A stretch of 64,000 bases of DNA from Dyella_A ginsengisoli (GTDB lineage Bacteria > Pseudomonadota > Gammaproteobacteria > Xanthomonadales > Rhodanobacteraceae). Of this stretch, positions 31,980-40,073 are shown in pieces. Position numbers and translations under genes: made by a program. The stretch spans positions 1,116,001 through 1,180,000 of the forward strand of contig NZ_JADIKM010000001.1 in the NCBI RefSeq assembly GCF_044904665.1. Reading direction: 5' to 3'. The stretch's first letter is position 1; the number at the start of each line of letters is the position of its first letter. The notes under the pieces are model-generated. The model saw only the letters and a program-made list of their open reading frames with translations. It was not told the DNA's origin and did not search any database.

Positions 31980-33071
31980 ATGGAAAGAGTGCGAGTCCTG
32001 GTGGTCGATGATTCCGCGCTGGTGCGGAAGCTCATGTCGACCATGCTCTCGGTCGATCCGCGCATCGAGGTGGTCGGCACCGCGCCCGATCCGCTGATCG
32101 CGCGGGAGAAGATCAAGCAGCTCAACCCCGACGTGCTCACGCTCGACGTGGAAATGCCGCGCATGGACGGCATCACCTTCCTGGAAAACCTCATGCGGCT
32201 GCGGCCGATGCCGGTGGTGATGGTGTCCTCGCTGACCGAGCAGGGCGCCGAGGTGACGCTGCGCGCGCTGGAGCTGGGCGCGGTGGATTTCTTCACCAAG
32301 CCCAACAGCGACCTCGCCAACACCTTCGCCGAGGGTGCGCAGGAGATCTGCGCCAAGGTGATCGCCGCCGCGGGCGCCAAGCCGCGCGTGCGCACCGAGG
32401 TGCGCAAGCTCGACGTGCCGCCGCGGCTCTCGGCCGACGCGGTGCTGCCTCGCGCCAGCGGCGCGGGCACCCGTGCAGGCAGCCCGATGATCGCCATCGG
32501 CGCCTCCACCGGCGGCACCGAGGCGATCCGCGTGGTGCTGGAGCAGATGCCGCCGGACGCGCCACCGATCCTGATCACCCAGCATATTCCCGCCGCCTTC
32601 AGCGGCCCCTTCGCCGCGCGCATGGACCACTGCTCGGCGATGCGCGTGTGCGAGGCGCACGACGGCCAGCCGATCCAGCCCGGGCACGCCTACATCGCTC
32701 CGGGCAGTCAGCACCTGCTGGTGATGTGGGACGGCGCCAAGCACGTGTGCCGCCTGCACGACGGTCCGCCGGTGAACCGGCACAAGCCCAGCGTGGACGT
32801 GCTGTTCCGCTCCATGGCCGCCAGTGCCGGTGCCTCCACCGTGGCGGTGCTGCTCACCGGCATGGGCGACGACGGCGCACGCGGGCTGCTGGAGCTGAGC
32901 CAGGCCGGCGCGCGCACGCTGGTGCAGGACGAAGCGACCTCGGTGGTGTGGGGCATGCCCGGCGCCGCCTGGAAACTCGGCGCGGCGCGCGAGGCGCTGC
33001 CGCTGGACGACATTGCCGCACGCCTGCTCACGCTGGCGCGCCAACCATTCAAAAGCGCCGTCGGCGCGTGA
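31980..33071 (+). CDS. cheB: Chemotaxis methylesterase/deamidase CheB
   Basis: 363 residues: receiver domain with VVDDSALVRK and phospho-acceptor Asp56 (LTLDVEMPRMDG), a linker, and the methylesterase domain with the catalytic Ser (IGASTGGTEAI), His (ITQHIPAAFSG) and Asp (LLTGMGDDGARG). It opposes CheR in adaptation. ATG 31980 is preferred; the longer frame from 31842 runs back into the repeat. The inverted repeats upstream make a separate promoter or processing site possible. Confidence 0.96.
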   Translation: MERVRVLVVDDSALVRKLMSTMLSVDPRIEVVGTAPDPLIAREKIKQLNPDVLTLDVEMPRMDGITFLENLMRLRPMPVVMVSSLTEQGAEVTLRALELGAVDFFTKPNSDLANTFAEGAQEICAKVIAAAGAKPRVRTEVRKLDVPPRLSADAVLPRASGAGTRAGSPMIAIGASTGGTEAIRVVLEQMPPDAPPILITQHIPAAFSGPFAARMDHCSAMRVCEAHDGQPIQPGHAYIAPGSQHLLVMWDGAKHVCRLHDGPPVNRHKPSVDVLFRSMAASAGASTVAVLLTGMGDDGARGLLELSQAGARTLVQDEATSVVWGMPGAAWKLGAAREALPLDDIAARLLTLARQPFKSAVGA

Positions 33072-33085
33072 TCGAGCGAACAACC

Positions 33086-34267
33086 ATGGCTGCCATCGTG
33101 TCCTTCTTCCACTCCCGTCTCGTCGCCGGCCTGCTGGCCAGCACGGCAGCGTTGCTGCTGTGCCTGGTCTGGCATCCGGTATGGCTGGCGCCGCTGCTGG
33201 TGATCGCGCTCACCGCCGTGTGGATCGTCGAGAGCCGCCGCGTGCCGCCCGCCGCGCCGGTCGAGGCGGCGGTGGCGATCAACACCGGGCCGGTGCGCGA
33301 AGCGCTGGAAGACGTGCGCGGCGCGCTGGTCGACGAGCTCGGTCACGCCACCCGCGAGCTGCACCAGGCGATGGACCTGCTGCGCGACGCGGTGCTGGAA
33401 CTGGGCGGCGGCTTCGACGGCCTCTCGCGCAAGACCGGTCAGCAGCAGTCGCTGCTCAAGACGATCATCGACGTGCAGAACGGCGAGGTGTCGGTGCAGG
33501 ACTTTGCCAATCGCACCTCGGACCTGCTGGAGCACTTCGTCGGGATGATCGTGCAGATGTCGCGCGAGAGCCTGCGCATCGTCTACCGCATCGACGGCAT
33601 GGCGAAGGAGATGGACGCGGTGTTCGGCCTGCTGAAGAACGTCAACACCATCGCCGAGGAAACCAACCTGCTCGCGCTGAACGCCTCGATCGAGGCGGCG
33701 CGCGCCGGCGAGGCCGGTCGGGGCTTCGCGGTGGTGGCCGGCGAGATCCGCAACCTGGCCAGCCATTCCAACCAGTTCAACGAGCAGATCGGCAGCCACG
33801 TCGAGCGCGCGCGCGGCGCGATGGAGCAGCTGCGCGGCCTGGTCGGCACGATGGCCTCGCAGGATCTCAACGTGGCGCTGTCGGCCAAGGGCGGCATCGA
33901 CGCGATGATGGCCCACGTCACCGAGAGCGACGCCCGCACCACCTCGGTCGCCGACCAGGTGGTGGAGATCAACCGCGGGCTCGGCAGCGACGTGGCCACC
34001 ACCGTGCGCTCGCTGCAGTTCGAGGACATCCTCAGCCAGCTGATCAACCAGACCCGCACGCGCCTGGTGGAGCTGCAGGAAGTGACCGCCGAATGCACCC
34101 GCGACATCGAGCGGCTGGCCTGCGATCCGATGGACTCGGCGGTGCTCGCCGAGCGCGCCGAGCAGGTGCGCAGCCGGCTGGCGATCCAGCGCGAGAAGGC
34201 GCGCCTGCGCTCGCGCGGCCCCGCGCTGCAGAGCTCGATGGACGCCGGCGAGATCGAACTCTTTTGA
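33086..34267 (+). CDS. MCP-like signalling protein without a periplasmic sensor
   Basis: 393 residues with two adjacent N-terminal membrane segments (LVAGLLASTAALLLCLVW; LAPLLVIALTAVWIVESRR) and no periplasmic domain, then an MCP signalling region containing EETNLLALNASIEAARAGEA. It ends GEIELF. It could sense intracellular or membrane state, or act as a scaffold in the array. GTG 33068, overlapping the cheB stop, is an alternative start six codons upstream; ATG 33086 is used here. The pairing with a STAS gene 10 bases downstream is notable. Confidence 0.85.
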   Translation: MAAIVSFFHSRLVAGLLASTAALLLCLVWHPVWLAPLLVIALTAVWIVESRRVPPAAPVEAAVAINTGPVREALEDVRGALVDELGHATRELHQAMDLLRDAVLELGGGFDGLSRKTGQQQSLLKTIIDVQNGEVSVQDFANRTSDLLEHFVGMIVQMSRESLRIVYRIDGMAKEMDAVFGLLKNVNTIAEETNLLALNASIEAARAGEAGRGFAVVAGEIRNLASHSNQFNEQIGSHVERARGAMEQLRGLVGTMASQDLNVALSAKGGIDAMMAHVTESDARTTSVADQVVEINRGLGSDVATTVRSLQFEDILSQLINQTRTRLVELQEVTAECTRDIERLACDPMDSAVLAERAEQVRSRLAIQREKARLRSRGPALQSSMDAGEIELF

Positions 34268-34277
34268 GGACTGACCC

Positions 34278-34583
34278 ATGAGCCTGACCGTCCACCACGA
34301 CCGCGAACACGACTGCCTCACCCTGCAGCTGGGCGAGCGCTTCGACTTCTCCGTGCACCGCGATTTCCACGACGCCTGCCTGGGCGCCGACGCCCGCGCG
34401 CGCAGCTACATCGTCGACCTCAGTGAGGTCGCCAGCATGGACAGCTCCGCCTTGGGCATGCTGCTGCTGTTGCGCGAACACGCCGGCGCCGACCACGCGG
34501 ACATCCGCATCGTCAACGCCGGCAGCGCCCTGCGCAGCACGCTCAAGGTGGCCGGCTTCGACAAGTTGTTCGTGCTGCACTGA
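34278..34583 (+). CDS. STAS-domain protein (anti-sigma antagonist type)
   Basis: 101 residues, a SpoIIAA-like STAS domain: LQLGERFDFSVHRDFHDACL, IVDLSEVASMDSSALGMLLL and ADIRIVNAGSALRSTLKVAG. The DSS motif retains the Ser that anti-sigma kinases phosphorylate in this family. It closes the chemotaxis operon. No partner switch kinase or phosphatase is seen nearby, so its partner may be the adjacent MCP-like protein or a distant kinase. Confidence 0.88.
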   Translation: MSLTVHHDREHDCLTLQLGERFDFSVHRDFHDACLGADARARSYIVDLSEVASMDSSALGMLLLLREHAGADHADIRIVNAGSALRSTLKVAGFDKLFVLH

Positions 34584-34691
34584 CAGGGCTGCGGCGCTGG
34601 TGGCGCCGAGCCCGCTCTGGCATCGTGCCGGGACATCGCGGCCGGGCAGGGAGGGCCTGCCGTTCGGCGACGCGTGTCAGGGAGGAACACG

Positions 34692-35519
34692 ATGTCTCGA
34701 TCCATGCTGCTGGCCGGCCTTGTGCTGGCCTTTGTTTTTTCCAGCGCGCGCGCCGGCGATGACGCTCCGCGTCCCGTGCGTATTCCGCTCGCTCTGCAGC
34801 ATGGCCTGCCGACGACGACGCGGGCCACAGTTGCCGGCAAGCCGCTCACGCTGGTGCTGGACGCGGGCAGCTACCAGGTGGTGGGGCTGAAGACGTCCGT
34901 GCTGGGGCGGCTGCCGGTTCGATTCACCGGCGACACGGAGTCCTCCGGCGATGCCGATGGCCACGTGTTCACCTCGCGGATCTTTCATGCGGAACAGCTG
35001 GTGGCGGGCACGCTCGTCGCCACGCAATTCGATGGCAACGAGCTGGTCGGCGGCGGCAAGGCCGCGCTGCCGCAGGATGGCCTGATCGGCTTCGGCCTGC
35101 TCGGCCGCTACCAGATGGTGTTCGACGAGCCGGGCGGCGAGCTGCGGTTGTATCCGTCGTCGGCGCCAAGCGTCCTCGCACGCGAGTGCGGGAGTGAAGG
35201 TGGCCCCTTGCGCGTGGAGCGTGGCGTGATGGTGTCCGACGTGCAGACCGGCCACGGCGTGTTCCGGGTGCAGTGGGACAGCGGCAGCGCGGCGGACGTG
35301 CTGCGCCCCTCCGCGGTGGCCGGACGGATCAAGGATGCCGACCTGCTGCGTCGCGTCACCTTCCGCCAGTTTGATGTGGTCGGCCAGCCGGCCGGACCGC
35401 AGGAGTTCGTGCTGCGGCAGTTCCCGGCGCCGGATGTGGATGCGGTGCTCGGCACCGGCTTCTTTTCAAAGCACGTGGTGTGTCTGGATCCATCGCGCGG
35501 ACGCGTGGCGTTTCGCTGA
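34692..35519 (+). CDS. Exported aspartyl-protease-like protein
   Basis: 275 residues with a signal peptide (MSRSMLLAGLVLAFVFSSARA). Two half-sites typical of pepsin/retropepsin folds are visible: LVLDAGSYQVVGL near residue 55 (DAG in place of DTG) and VQWDSGSAADVL near residue 200 (DSG). Bacterial homologues are often annotated as retropepsin-like or aspartyl-protease-domain proteins of unknown substrate. ATG 34692 follows AGGGAGG; GTG 34674 is in frame but lacks a better ribosome site. The gene is not part of the chemotaxis operon. Confidence 0.7.
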   Translation: MSRSMLLAGLVLAFVFSSARAGDDAPRPVRIPLALQHGLPTTTRATVAGKPLTLVLDAGSYQVVGLKTSVLGRLPVRFTGDTESSGDADGHVFTSRIFHAEQLVAGTLVATQFDGNELVGGGKAALPQDGLIGFGLLGRYQMVFDEPGGELRLYPSSAPSVLARECGSEGGPLRVERGVMVSDVQTGHGVFRVQWDSGSAADVLRPSAVAGRIKDADLLRRVTFRQFDVVGQPAGPQEFVLRQFPAPDVDAVLGTGFFSKHVVCLDPSRGRVAFR

Positions 35520-35540
35520 GCGCTGCACGCGCCGCAAAGA

Positions 35541-35566
35541 AAACGGGGGCCTTGCGGCCCCCGTTT
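35541..35566. terminator. Bidirectional intrinsic terminator
   Basis: Perfect hairpin AAACGGGGGCC-TTGC-GGCCCCCGTTT between two convergent genes, with A-run on one side and T-run on the other. Confidence 0.88.
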
Positions 35567-35597
35567 GCTACTTGGCAGTGGTGATTCGCGGAACGGC

Positions 35598-35945
35598 TTA
35601 CCAGGTGCGCACCGAGGCGATGCTCACGGTGTAGGTGGCCATGTCCGGCGAGTAGCGGAACAGACGGCCGAGGTCGAAGTCAACTGCCTGGCCCGGGGCG
35701 ATGTTGGTGGTGCCTGCCGGCCAGCCCTTCTTCTCCTGGATCACGCGGCCGCTGGCGTCTTTCACGGCGATGCTGATCTGCGCGGCGGCGGGCTCGGCGC
35801 ACTTGTTCATCACCTGACCCTTCATGGTCATGCGGGCGCCCTGGGCGACCTTGAAATCCTGGATGGCGAAATCGGTCGGCGCGCAGGCGGCATGGGCGGC
35901 CAGCGGGGCCAGCATCAGCATGGCGGAGGCGAGCAAGGTCTTCAT
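35598..35945 (-). CDS. Small exported hypothetical protein
   Basis: 115 residues with a signal peptide (MKTLLASAMLMLAPLAAHA) and a beta-rich mature domain (FAIQDFKVAQGARMTMKGQV; AAQISIAVKDASGRVI) containing two Cys, probably an Ig-like or FxLYD-type small periplasmic domain. Family not certain. GGAAC-type ribosome sequence precedes ATG 35945. It is monocistronic, ending at the shared terminator. Confidence 0.75.
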   Translation of the reverse strand: MKTLLASAMLMLAPLAAHAACAPTDFAIQDFKVAQGARMTMKGQVMNKCAEPAAAQISIAVKDASGRVIQEKKGWPAGTTNIAPGQAVDFDLGRLFRYSPDMATYTVSIASVRTW

Positions 35946-36058
35946 GGGCGGGGTTCCCTCGGGTGGATTGGAAGCGTTGCCCTAGGAATCGACCCGCCCC
36001 GGCATTTCTTTAGGGCGGCCTCACGGTTCGCGTGTGAGGCGCATCACATTTTTCGTTA

Positions 36059-36634
36059 TCAGCGCACGTGGCCGCCCGCGACGTGCTCCAGGAACCACAG
36101 CCCGGCGAACAGCTTGGGGTCGATGGAGTAGCCCTCGGCAGCGCGGGCGAACAGCCAGGCGCCGGCTTCGCTGCGCGGCACCTCGTGCACGATGATGTCC
36201 TCGCTCTCGTCGCCGCCGCCGGCGCTCACCTTCACCAGATCCCACGCGCGGGCAAAGGCGATCATCTCGGTGCTCATGCCGGACGAGGACGGTCCGGCGT
36301 GGATGAATTCGATGCGGCCGCAGCGGTAGCCGGTTTCCTCTTCCAGCTCGCGCTCGGCCGCGATCAGCGTGCCCTCGTCGGCCTGTTCGGCCAGGTCGCC
36401 CACCAGCCCAGCCGGCATCTCGATGGTGCGCTGGAGGATAGGCACCCGGTACTGCTCGACAAACACGATGCGGTCCTCCGGCGTCACCGCTAGGATGATC
36501 ACCGCGCCGCCGGGGTTGTTGCGCTCGGCGTATTCCCAGCGGCCGCGCTGGCGCAGGCTGAGCCAGCGGCCCTGGTAGAGGGTTTCCACGGGAGCGTGGG
36601 CGTCGGGCGGCGTCGGCAGGGTGTCGAGATTCAT
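36059..36634 (-). CDS. NUDIX hydrolase (ADP-ribose pyrophosphatase-like)
   Basis: 191 residues. The NUDIX box is DEGTLIAAERELEEETGYRC near residues 90-110, with the RELEEETGY core intact and a two-residue insertion before it (GDLAEQAD). Upstream EYRVPILQRTIEMPAGLVGD and the early strand NPGGAVIILAVTPEDRIVFVEQY resemble ADP-ribose/GDP-mannose pyrophosphatases. ATG 36634 gives a standard length; an in-frame GTG at 36676 would add 14 residues. Confidence 0.88.
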   Translation of the reverse strand: MNLDTLPTPPDAHAPVETLYQGRWLSLRQRGRWEYAERNNPGGAVIILAVTPEDRIVFVEQYRVPILQRTIEMPAGLVGDLAEQADEGTLIAAERELEEETGYRCGRIEFIHAGPSSSGMSTEMIAFARAWDLVKVSAGGGDESEDIIVHEVPRSEAGAWLFARAAEGYSIDPKLFAGLWFLEHVAGGHVR

Positions 36635-36684
36635 CCGGGCATGGTGCCCGGCGTCGGCGTTGCGCTCAACCACCACCGTGCTGT

Positions 36685-36749
36685 TGTGGGAGGGGCTTCA
36701 GCCCCGACGCGTGCCAAGGTAAAGCGTCGGGGCTGAAGCCCCTCCCACA
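36685..36749. repeat. REP-like inverted repeat
   Basis: Arms 36685-36710 and 36724-36749 are perfect inverted copies of a TGTGGGAGGGGCTTCAGCCC element, the same family as 20325-20394. A 13-base loop separates them. Confidence 0.85.
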
Positions 36750-36822
36750 CGTTCCTGTTGCCCGTGAGGCCGCCGGATACCGCCCACCCGCCTGCCCGCC
36801 GGTGCTGCGTTCCTGGAAAGCC

Positions 36823-37728
36823 TCAGGCTTCGGCCAACGCGCGCAGACGAGCGCGGGTCAGCGGGCCGAAGCGCAGCTGTTCGCACAGCGTGTCCAGTGC
36901 GTCGGTGCGGGCCGGCTGGCGCCGCAGTGCATCCAGTCCGTCGGCGATGGGCGCGTCCAGTGCGATGCGCGTGATGCGCCGGTACAGCAGCGCCTGCTCG
37001 CGATGCTCGCGCAGGCGGGCGGCGCAGGCGGCGGCGCCGCGCAGGCGCAGGAACGGCACTTCGTCCACGCGCTCGAGCAGGGTTTCCAGGCTGCCGAAAT
37101 GGGCCAGCAGCGCGGCGGCCGTCTTGGCGCCGATGCCGGGCACGCCGGGGATGTTGTCCACCGCGTCGCCGCACAGGGCGAGGTAGTCGGCGACCTGGTG
37201 CGGATGCACGCCGAGTTTTTCGTGCACGCCCGCCGGACCCCAGCGCAGGTTGCGCGCGAAGTCCCACTGCTCGTCGTGCTCGCCCAGCAGCTGGCCGAAG
37301 TCCTTGTCCGCCGAGACGATCACGCTGGGCACGCCGTGGCCGCGCAGGCTCCACAGCGTGGAGCCGATCAGGTCGTCGGCCTCGTAGCTGTGGTCGATCA
37401 TCACGTTCACGCCCAGCGCCTCGGTGATCGCCCGGCACAGCACGAACTGGCGCTCCAGGTCCGGCGGCGGCAGTTCGCGGTTGGCCTTGTACGGCGGGTA
37501 GATGGCATTGCGGAACGAGCTGGTGAGCGAGGCGTCGAAGGCCACGGCCACGCGGGTGGGGCGCACCTTCTCCAGCAGCTCGCACAGGAAGCGGGTGAAG
37601 CCATGCACGGCATTGACCGGATGGCCATCGGCGTCGTGGAACTCGTCCGGCATCGAGTGCCAGGCGCGGAACACATACAGGCTGCCGTCGATGAGGTGGG
37701 CCGACGGATGGCCGACGGCGGCGTTCAA
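36823..37728 (-). CDS. 5'-3' exonuclease (PolA N-terminal/ExoIX family)
   Basis: 301 residues of the FEN/5'-3' exonuclease fold acting on flap DNA or RNA primers. Metal-binding and core motifs: LIDGSLYVFRAW, VAFDASLTSSFRNAIYPPYK, YEADDLIGSTLW, VSADKDFGQLL and the helix-hairpin-helix DNIPGVPGIGAKTAAALLAH. The only start that fits the family N-terminus is TTG 37728, overlapping the nitroreductase stop as TTGA; longer frames are shadows of that gene. It is a stand-alone enzyme, without a polymerase domain. Confidence 0.88.
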   Translation of the reverse strand: MNAAVGHPSAHLIDGSLYVFRAWHSMPDEFHDADGHPVNAVHGFTRFLCELLEKVRPTRVAVAFDASLTSSFRNAIYPPYKANRELPPPDLERQFVLCRAITEALGVNVMIDHSYEADDLIGSTLWSLRGHGVPSVIVSADKDFGQLLGEHDEQWDFARNLRWGPAGVHEKLGVHPHQVADYLALCGDAVDNIPGVPGIGAKTAAALLAHFGSLETLLERVDEVPFLRLRGAAACAARLREHREQALLYRRITRIALDAPIADGLDALRRQPARTDALDTLCEQLRFGPLTRARLRALAEA

Positions 37729-38312
37729 CGCGGGTCGCTCCAGTCGGAAAGCAGATCGGCGAGCGCAGGACGCTCGCGATCGGGCACCTCCATCTGCGCG
37801 CTGCCCAGGTGCACGAAGCCGATCACCTGCTCGTGCTGGGCCAGGCCCAGCAGCGAGGCCACCTCGGTGTCGTACGCGGCCCATCCGGTGAGCCACTGCG
37901 CGCCGAAGCCCAGCGCCTCGGCGCCGAGCAGCAGGTTGTAGGCCACGCAGCCGGCGCTGAGCTGCTGCTCCAGCGGCGGCACCGCGCTGGCGGGATCGAT
38001 GCGGCTGACCACCACGATCACCAGCGGGGCAAAGGTGTAGCGCGCCCGCTCCTTGTCGCGCTTGGCCTCGGACAGTTCGGGGTTGCGGGCGATCGCGCGC
38101 GCGGCCAGGCGCTCGCCGAAGCGCAGCTTGTGCTCGCCACGCAGGGTGATCAGCCGGAACGGCACCAGCTTGCCGTGGTCGGGCACGCGGATCGCCGCCT
38201 CCAGCAGGGCAGTGAGGGTGGCCGCATCGGGCGCCGGTTCGCCCAACTGGCGCGAGGGTGGCGAGTGGCGGCGGTGGAGCAGGGCGAGGGCGTCGGCGGG
38301 CGAAGAAGACAT
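37725..38312 (-). CDS. Nitroreductase family protein (YdjA-like)
   Basis: 195 residues, an FMN-dependent nitroreductase-family oxidoreductase. The FMN-phosphate contact region is LLHRRHSPPSRQL, followed by AAIRVPDHGKLVPFRLI (typical of YdjA-type members) and GAEALGFGAQWLTGWAAYD. The substrate is unknown. ATG 38312 lies 9 bases after the cytidine deaminase stop, and the exonuclease start overlaps its stop, so the three are probably one minus-strand operon. Confidence 0.88.
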   Translation of the reverse strand: MSSSPADALALLHRRHSPPSRQLGEPAPDAATLTALLEAAIRVPDHGKLVPFRLITLRGEHKLRFGERLAARAIARNPELSEAKRDKERARYTFAPLVIVVVSRIDPASAVPPLEQQLSAGCVAYNLLLGAEALGFGAQWLTGWAAYDTEVASLLGLAQHEQVIGFVHLGSAQMEVPDRERPALADLLSDWSDPR

Positions 38313-38320
38313 CGGGTTAC

Positions 38321-38737
38321 TCAGCACGGAAGGGGGAGCTTGAACGAGCCGGGCAGCAGCGCGGCGACGGTGGTTTCCTGCACTTGGCTGGCGAGGTTGC
38401 CCAGCAGCACCGGCATCGCCTGGTCGCACAGCTCGGCCATCACCTGGCGACACGCGCCGCAGGGGCTGACCGGTCCGGGAGTGTCGGCCACCACCGCCAG
38501 CGCGGCGAAGTCGCCGGGCCGGCAGCCGGCCGCCACGGCGGCGAACAGCGCCGTGCGCTCGGCGCAATTGCACAGGCCGTAGGCGGCGTTCTCGACGTTG
38601 CAGCCGTCGAACCGGCGGCCGTCGCGGGTCAGTACCACCGCGCCGACCTGGAAGCGGGAATACGGGGCATAGGCGCGCTGGCGTGCGGCGCGGGCGAGGC
38701 TCAACAGTTCGTCGACGGACAGGATCGTGGCAGCCAT
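38321..38737 (-). CDS. cdd: Cytidine deaminase
   Basis: 138 residues. Zinc-dependent deamination of cytidine and deoxycytidine in pyrimidine salvage. The catalytic motif is FDGCNVENAAYGLCNCAERT (Cys and Glu) with the second zinc motif SPCGACRQVM. SRFQVGAVVLTRDGR is the substrate-binding strand. Homotetrameric length class. ATG 38737 is preferred over TTG 38740. First gene of the operon with the nitroreductase and exonuclease. Confidence 0.95.
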   Translation of the reverse strand: MAATILSVDELLSLARAARQRAYAPYSRFQVGAVVLTRDGRRFDGCNVENAAYGLCNCAERTALFAAVAAGCRPGDFAALAVVADTPGPVSPCGACRQVMAELCDQAMPVLLGNLASQVQETTVAALLPGSFKLPLPC

Positions 38738-38900
38738 CAAGGGGTCTCCGCGTGACCCCGCGGGACGCTTCCGGGCGACCGTTGGCGGGCCAGTCTACTG
38801 CGCGCGGGCGGCCGGTTCATCCGGCGTCGGTCCGGCGAGAGTCGCCAAGCGTCGGTGGCCGCACTACGATGCCGAGACCTTATCCAACGGGGCATGCACG

Positions 38901-40001
38901 ATGGCAATCACCGTGGGCGCATTGCGCGAGACCGCTGCCGGCGAACGGCGCGTGGCGATCACGCCGGAGATGGCGAAGAAGATGCGCGGCCGCGGCTGGC
39001 GCGTGCTGCTCGAACGCGACGCCGGCGCCAGCGCCGGGTTCCCGGACGCCTCGTATGCCGACGTCGAGTTCGCCAGCGCCGCCGAGGTCTGCGCCCAGGC
39101 CGACGTGCTGACCTGCGTGCTTCCGCCGGCCGACGGCGCCATCGCCGGCTTGCGCGAACAGTCGGTGCTGGTGGGCCAGCTGCGCCCTTACGGCGCGCAC
39201 GAACGCATCGCCGCGATGTCCGCGCGCAAGCTTGCCGCCTACGCGCTGGAGCTGCTGCCGCGCACCACCCGCGCGCAGGCGATGGACGTGCTCAGTTCGC
39301 AGGCGGCGGTGGCGGGGTATCGCGCCATGCTGATCGCGGCCGAGTCGGCGCCGAAGTTCTTTCCCATGCTGACCACCGCCGCGGGCACCATTCGCCCGTC
39401 GCGCGTGCTGGTGATCGGTGCCGGCGTGGCCGGCCTGCAGGCGATCGCCACGGCGCGCCGGCTGGGCGCGCAGACCGAGGGCTACGACGTGCGCCCGGAA
39501 ACGCGCGAGCAGGTGGAGTCGCTGGGCGCCAAGTTTCTCGACCTCGGCGTCAGCGCCGCCGGCAGCGGCGGTTATGCGCGCGAGCTGTCCGCCGAGGAGC
39601 GCGCCGCGCAGCAGCAGGCGCTCGCCGATCACCTGAAGAACGTCGACGTGATCGTCTCGACCGCCGCGGTACCGGGTCGTCCCGCGCCGAAGATCCTCAG
39701 CGCAGCGATGGTGGCCGGCATGAAGCCCGGTGCGCTGATCGTGGACATGGCCGCCGAGAGCGGCGGCAACTGCGAGCTGACCCGTCCGGGCGAGCGCGTG
39801 GAGCACGGTGGTGTGACCATCCTCGGCCCGCTCAACTTGCCGGCCGGTGCGCCGCTGCACGCGTCGGAGATGTACGCGCGCAACGTGTTCAATTTCGTCG
39901 AGCTGCTGGTGAAGGACGACGCGGTGGCGCCGGACGATGCCGACGAACTGGTCGCCAAGAGCTGCGTCACCCGCGACGGCACCGCGCGATTCACCGGATG
40001 A
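38901..40001 (+). CDS. pntAA: NAD(P) transhydrogenase subunit alpha part 1 (PntAA)
   Basis: 366 residues, the NAD(H)-binding domain I of the proton-translocating transhydrogenase. N-terminal alanine-dehydrogenase/PNT domain (GALRETAAGERRVAITPEMA), then the Rossmann segment VLVIGAGVAGLQAIATARRL and YDVRPETREQVESLGAKFLD. Here the alpha subunit is split in the three-gene form known from Rhodospirillum. Its partner genes pntAB and pntB lie 1.7 kb downstream on the same strand, separated by an opposing three-gene module. A 3' hairpin (40030-40062) suggests it is transcribed separately. Confidence 0.95.
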   Translation: MAITVGALRETAAGERRVAITPEMAKKMRGRGWRVLLERDAGASAGFPDASYADVEFASAAEVCAQADVLTCVLPPADGAIAGLREQSVLVGQLRPYGAHERIAAMSARKLAAYALELLPRTTRAQAMDVLSSQAAVAGYRAMLIAAESAPKFFPMLTTAAGTIRPSRVLVIGAGVAGLQAIATARRLGAQTEGYDVRPETREQVESLGAKFLDLGVSAAGSGGYARELSAEERAAQQQALADHLKNVDVIVSTAAVPGRPAPKILSAAMVAGMKPGALIVDMAAESGGNCELTRPGERVEHGGVTILGPLNLPAGAPLHASEMYARNVFNFVELLVKDDAVAPDDADELVAKSCVTRDGTARFTG

Positions 40002-40029
40002 GTGTCCAGAGGGTCTGTCGTGCCTGAAA

Positions 40030-40062
40030 CGCAAACGCCCCGCGATCTGCGGGGCGTTTGCG
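40030..40062. terminator. Bidirectional intrinsic terminator
   Basis: Hairpin CGCAAACGCCCCGC-GATCT-GCGGGGCGTTTGCG between convergent pntAA and the DUF3106 gene. Confidence 0.85.
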
Positions 40063-40073
40063 TTGGGCCTTGC

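Noticed and set aside
32708..34321. Minus-strand 537-codon frame opposite cheB and the MCP-like gene
   Set aside because: Antisense shadow; the plus-strand genes have catalytic motifs.
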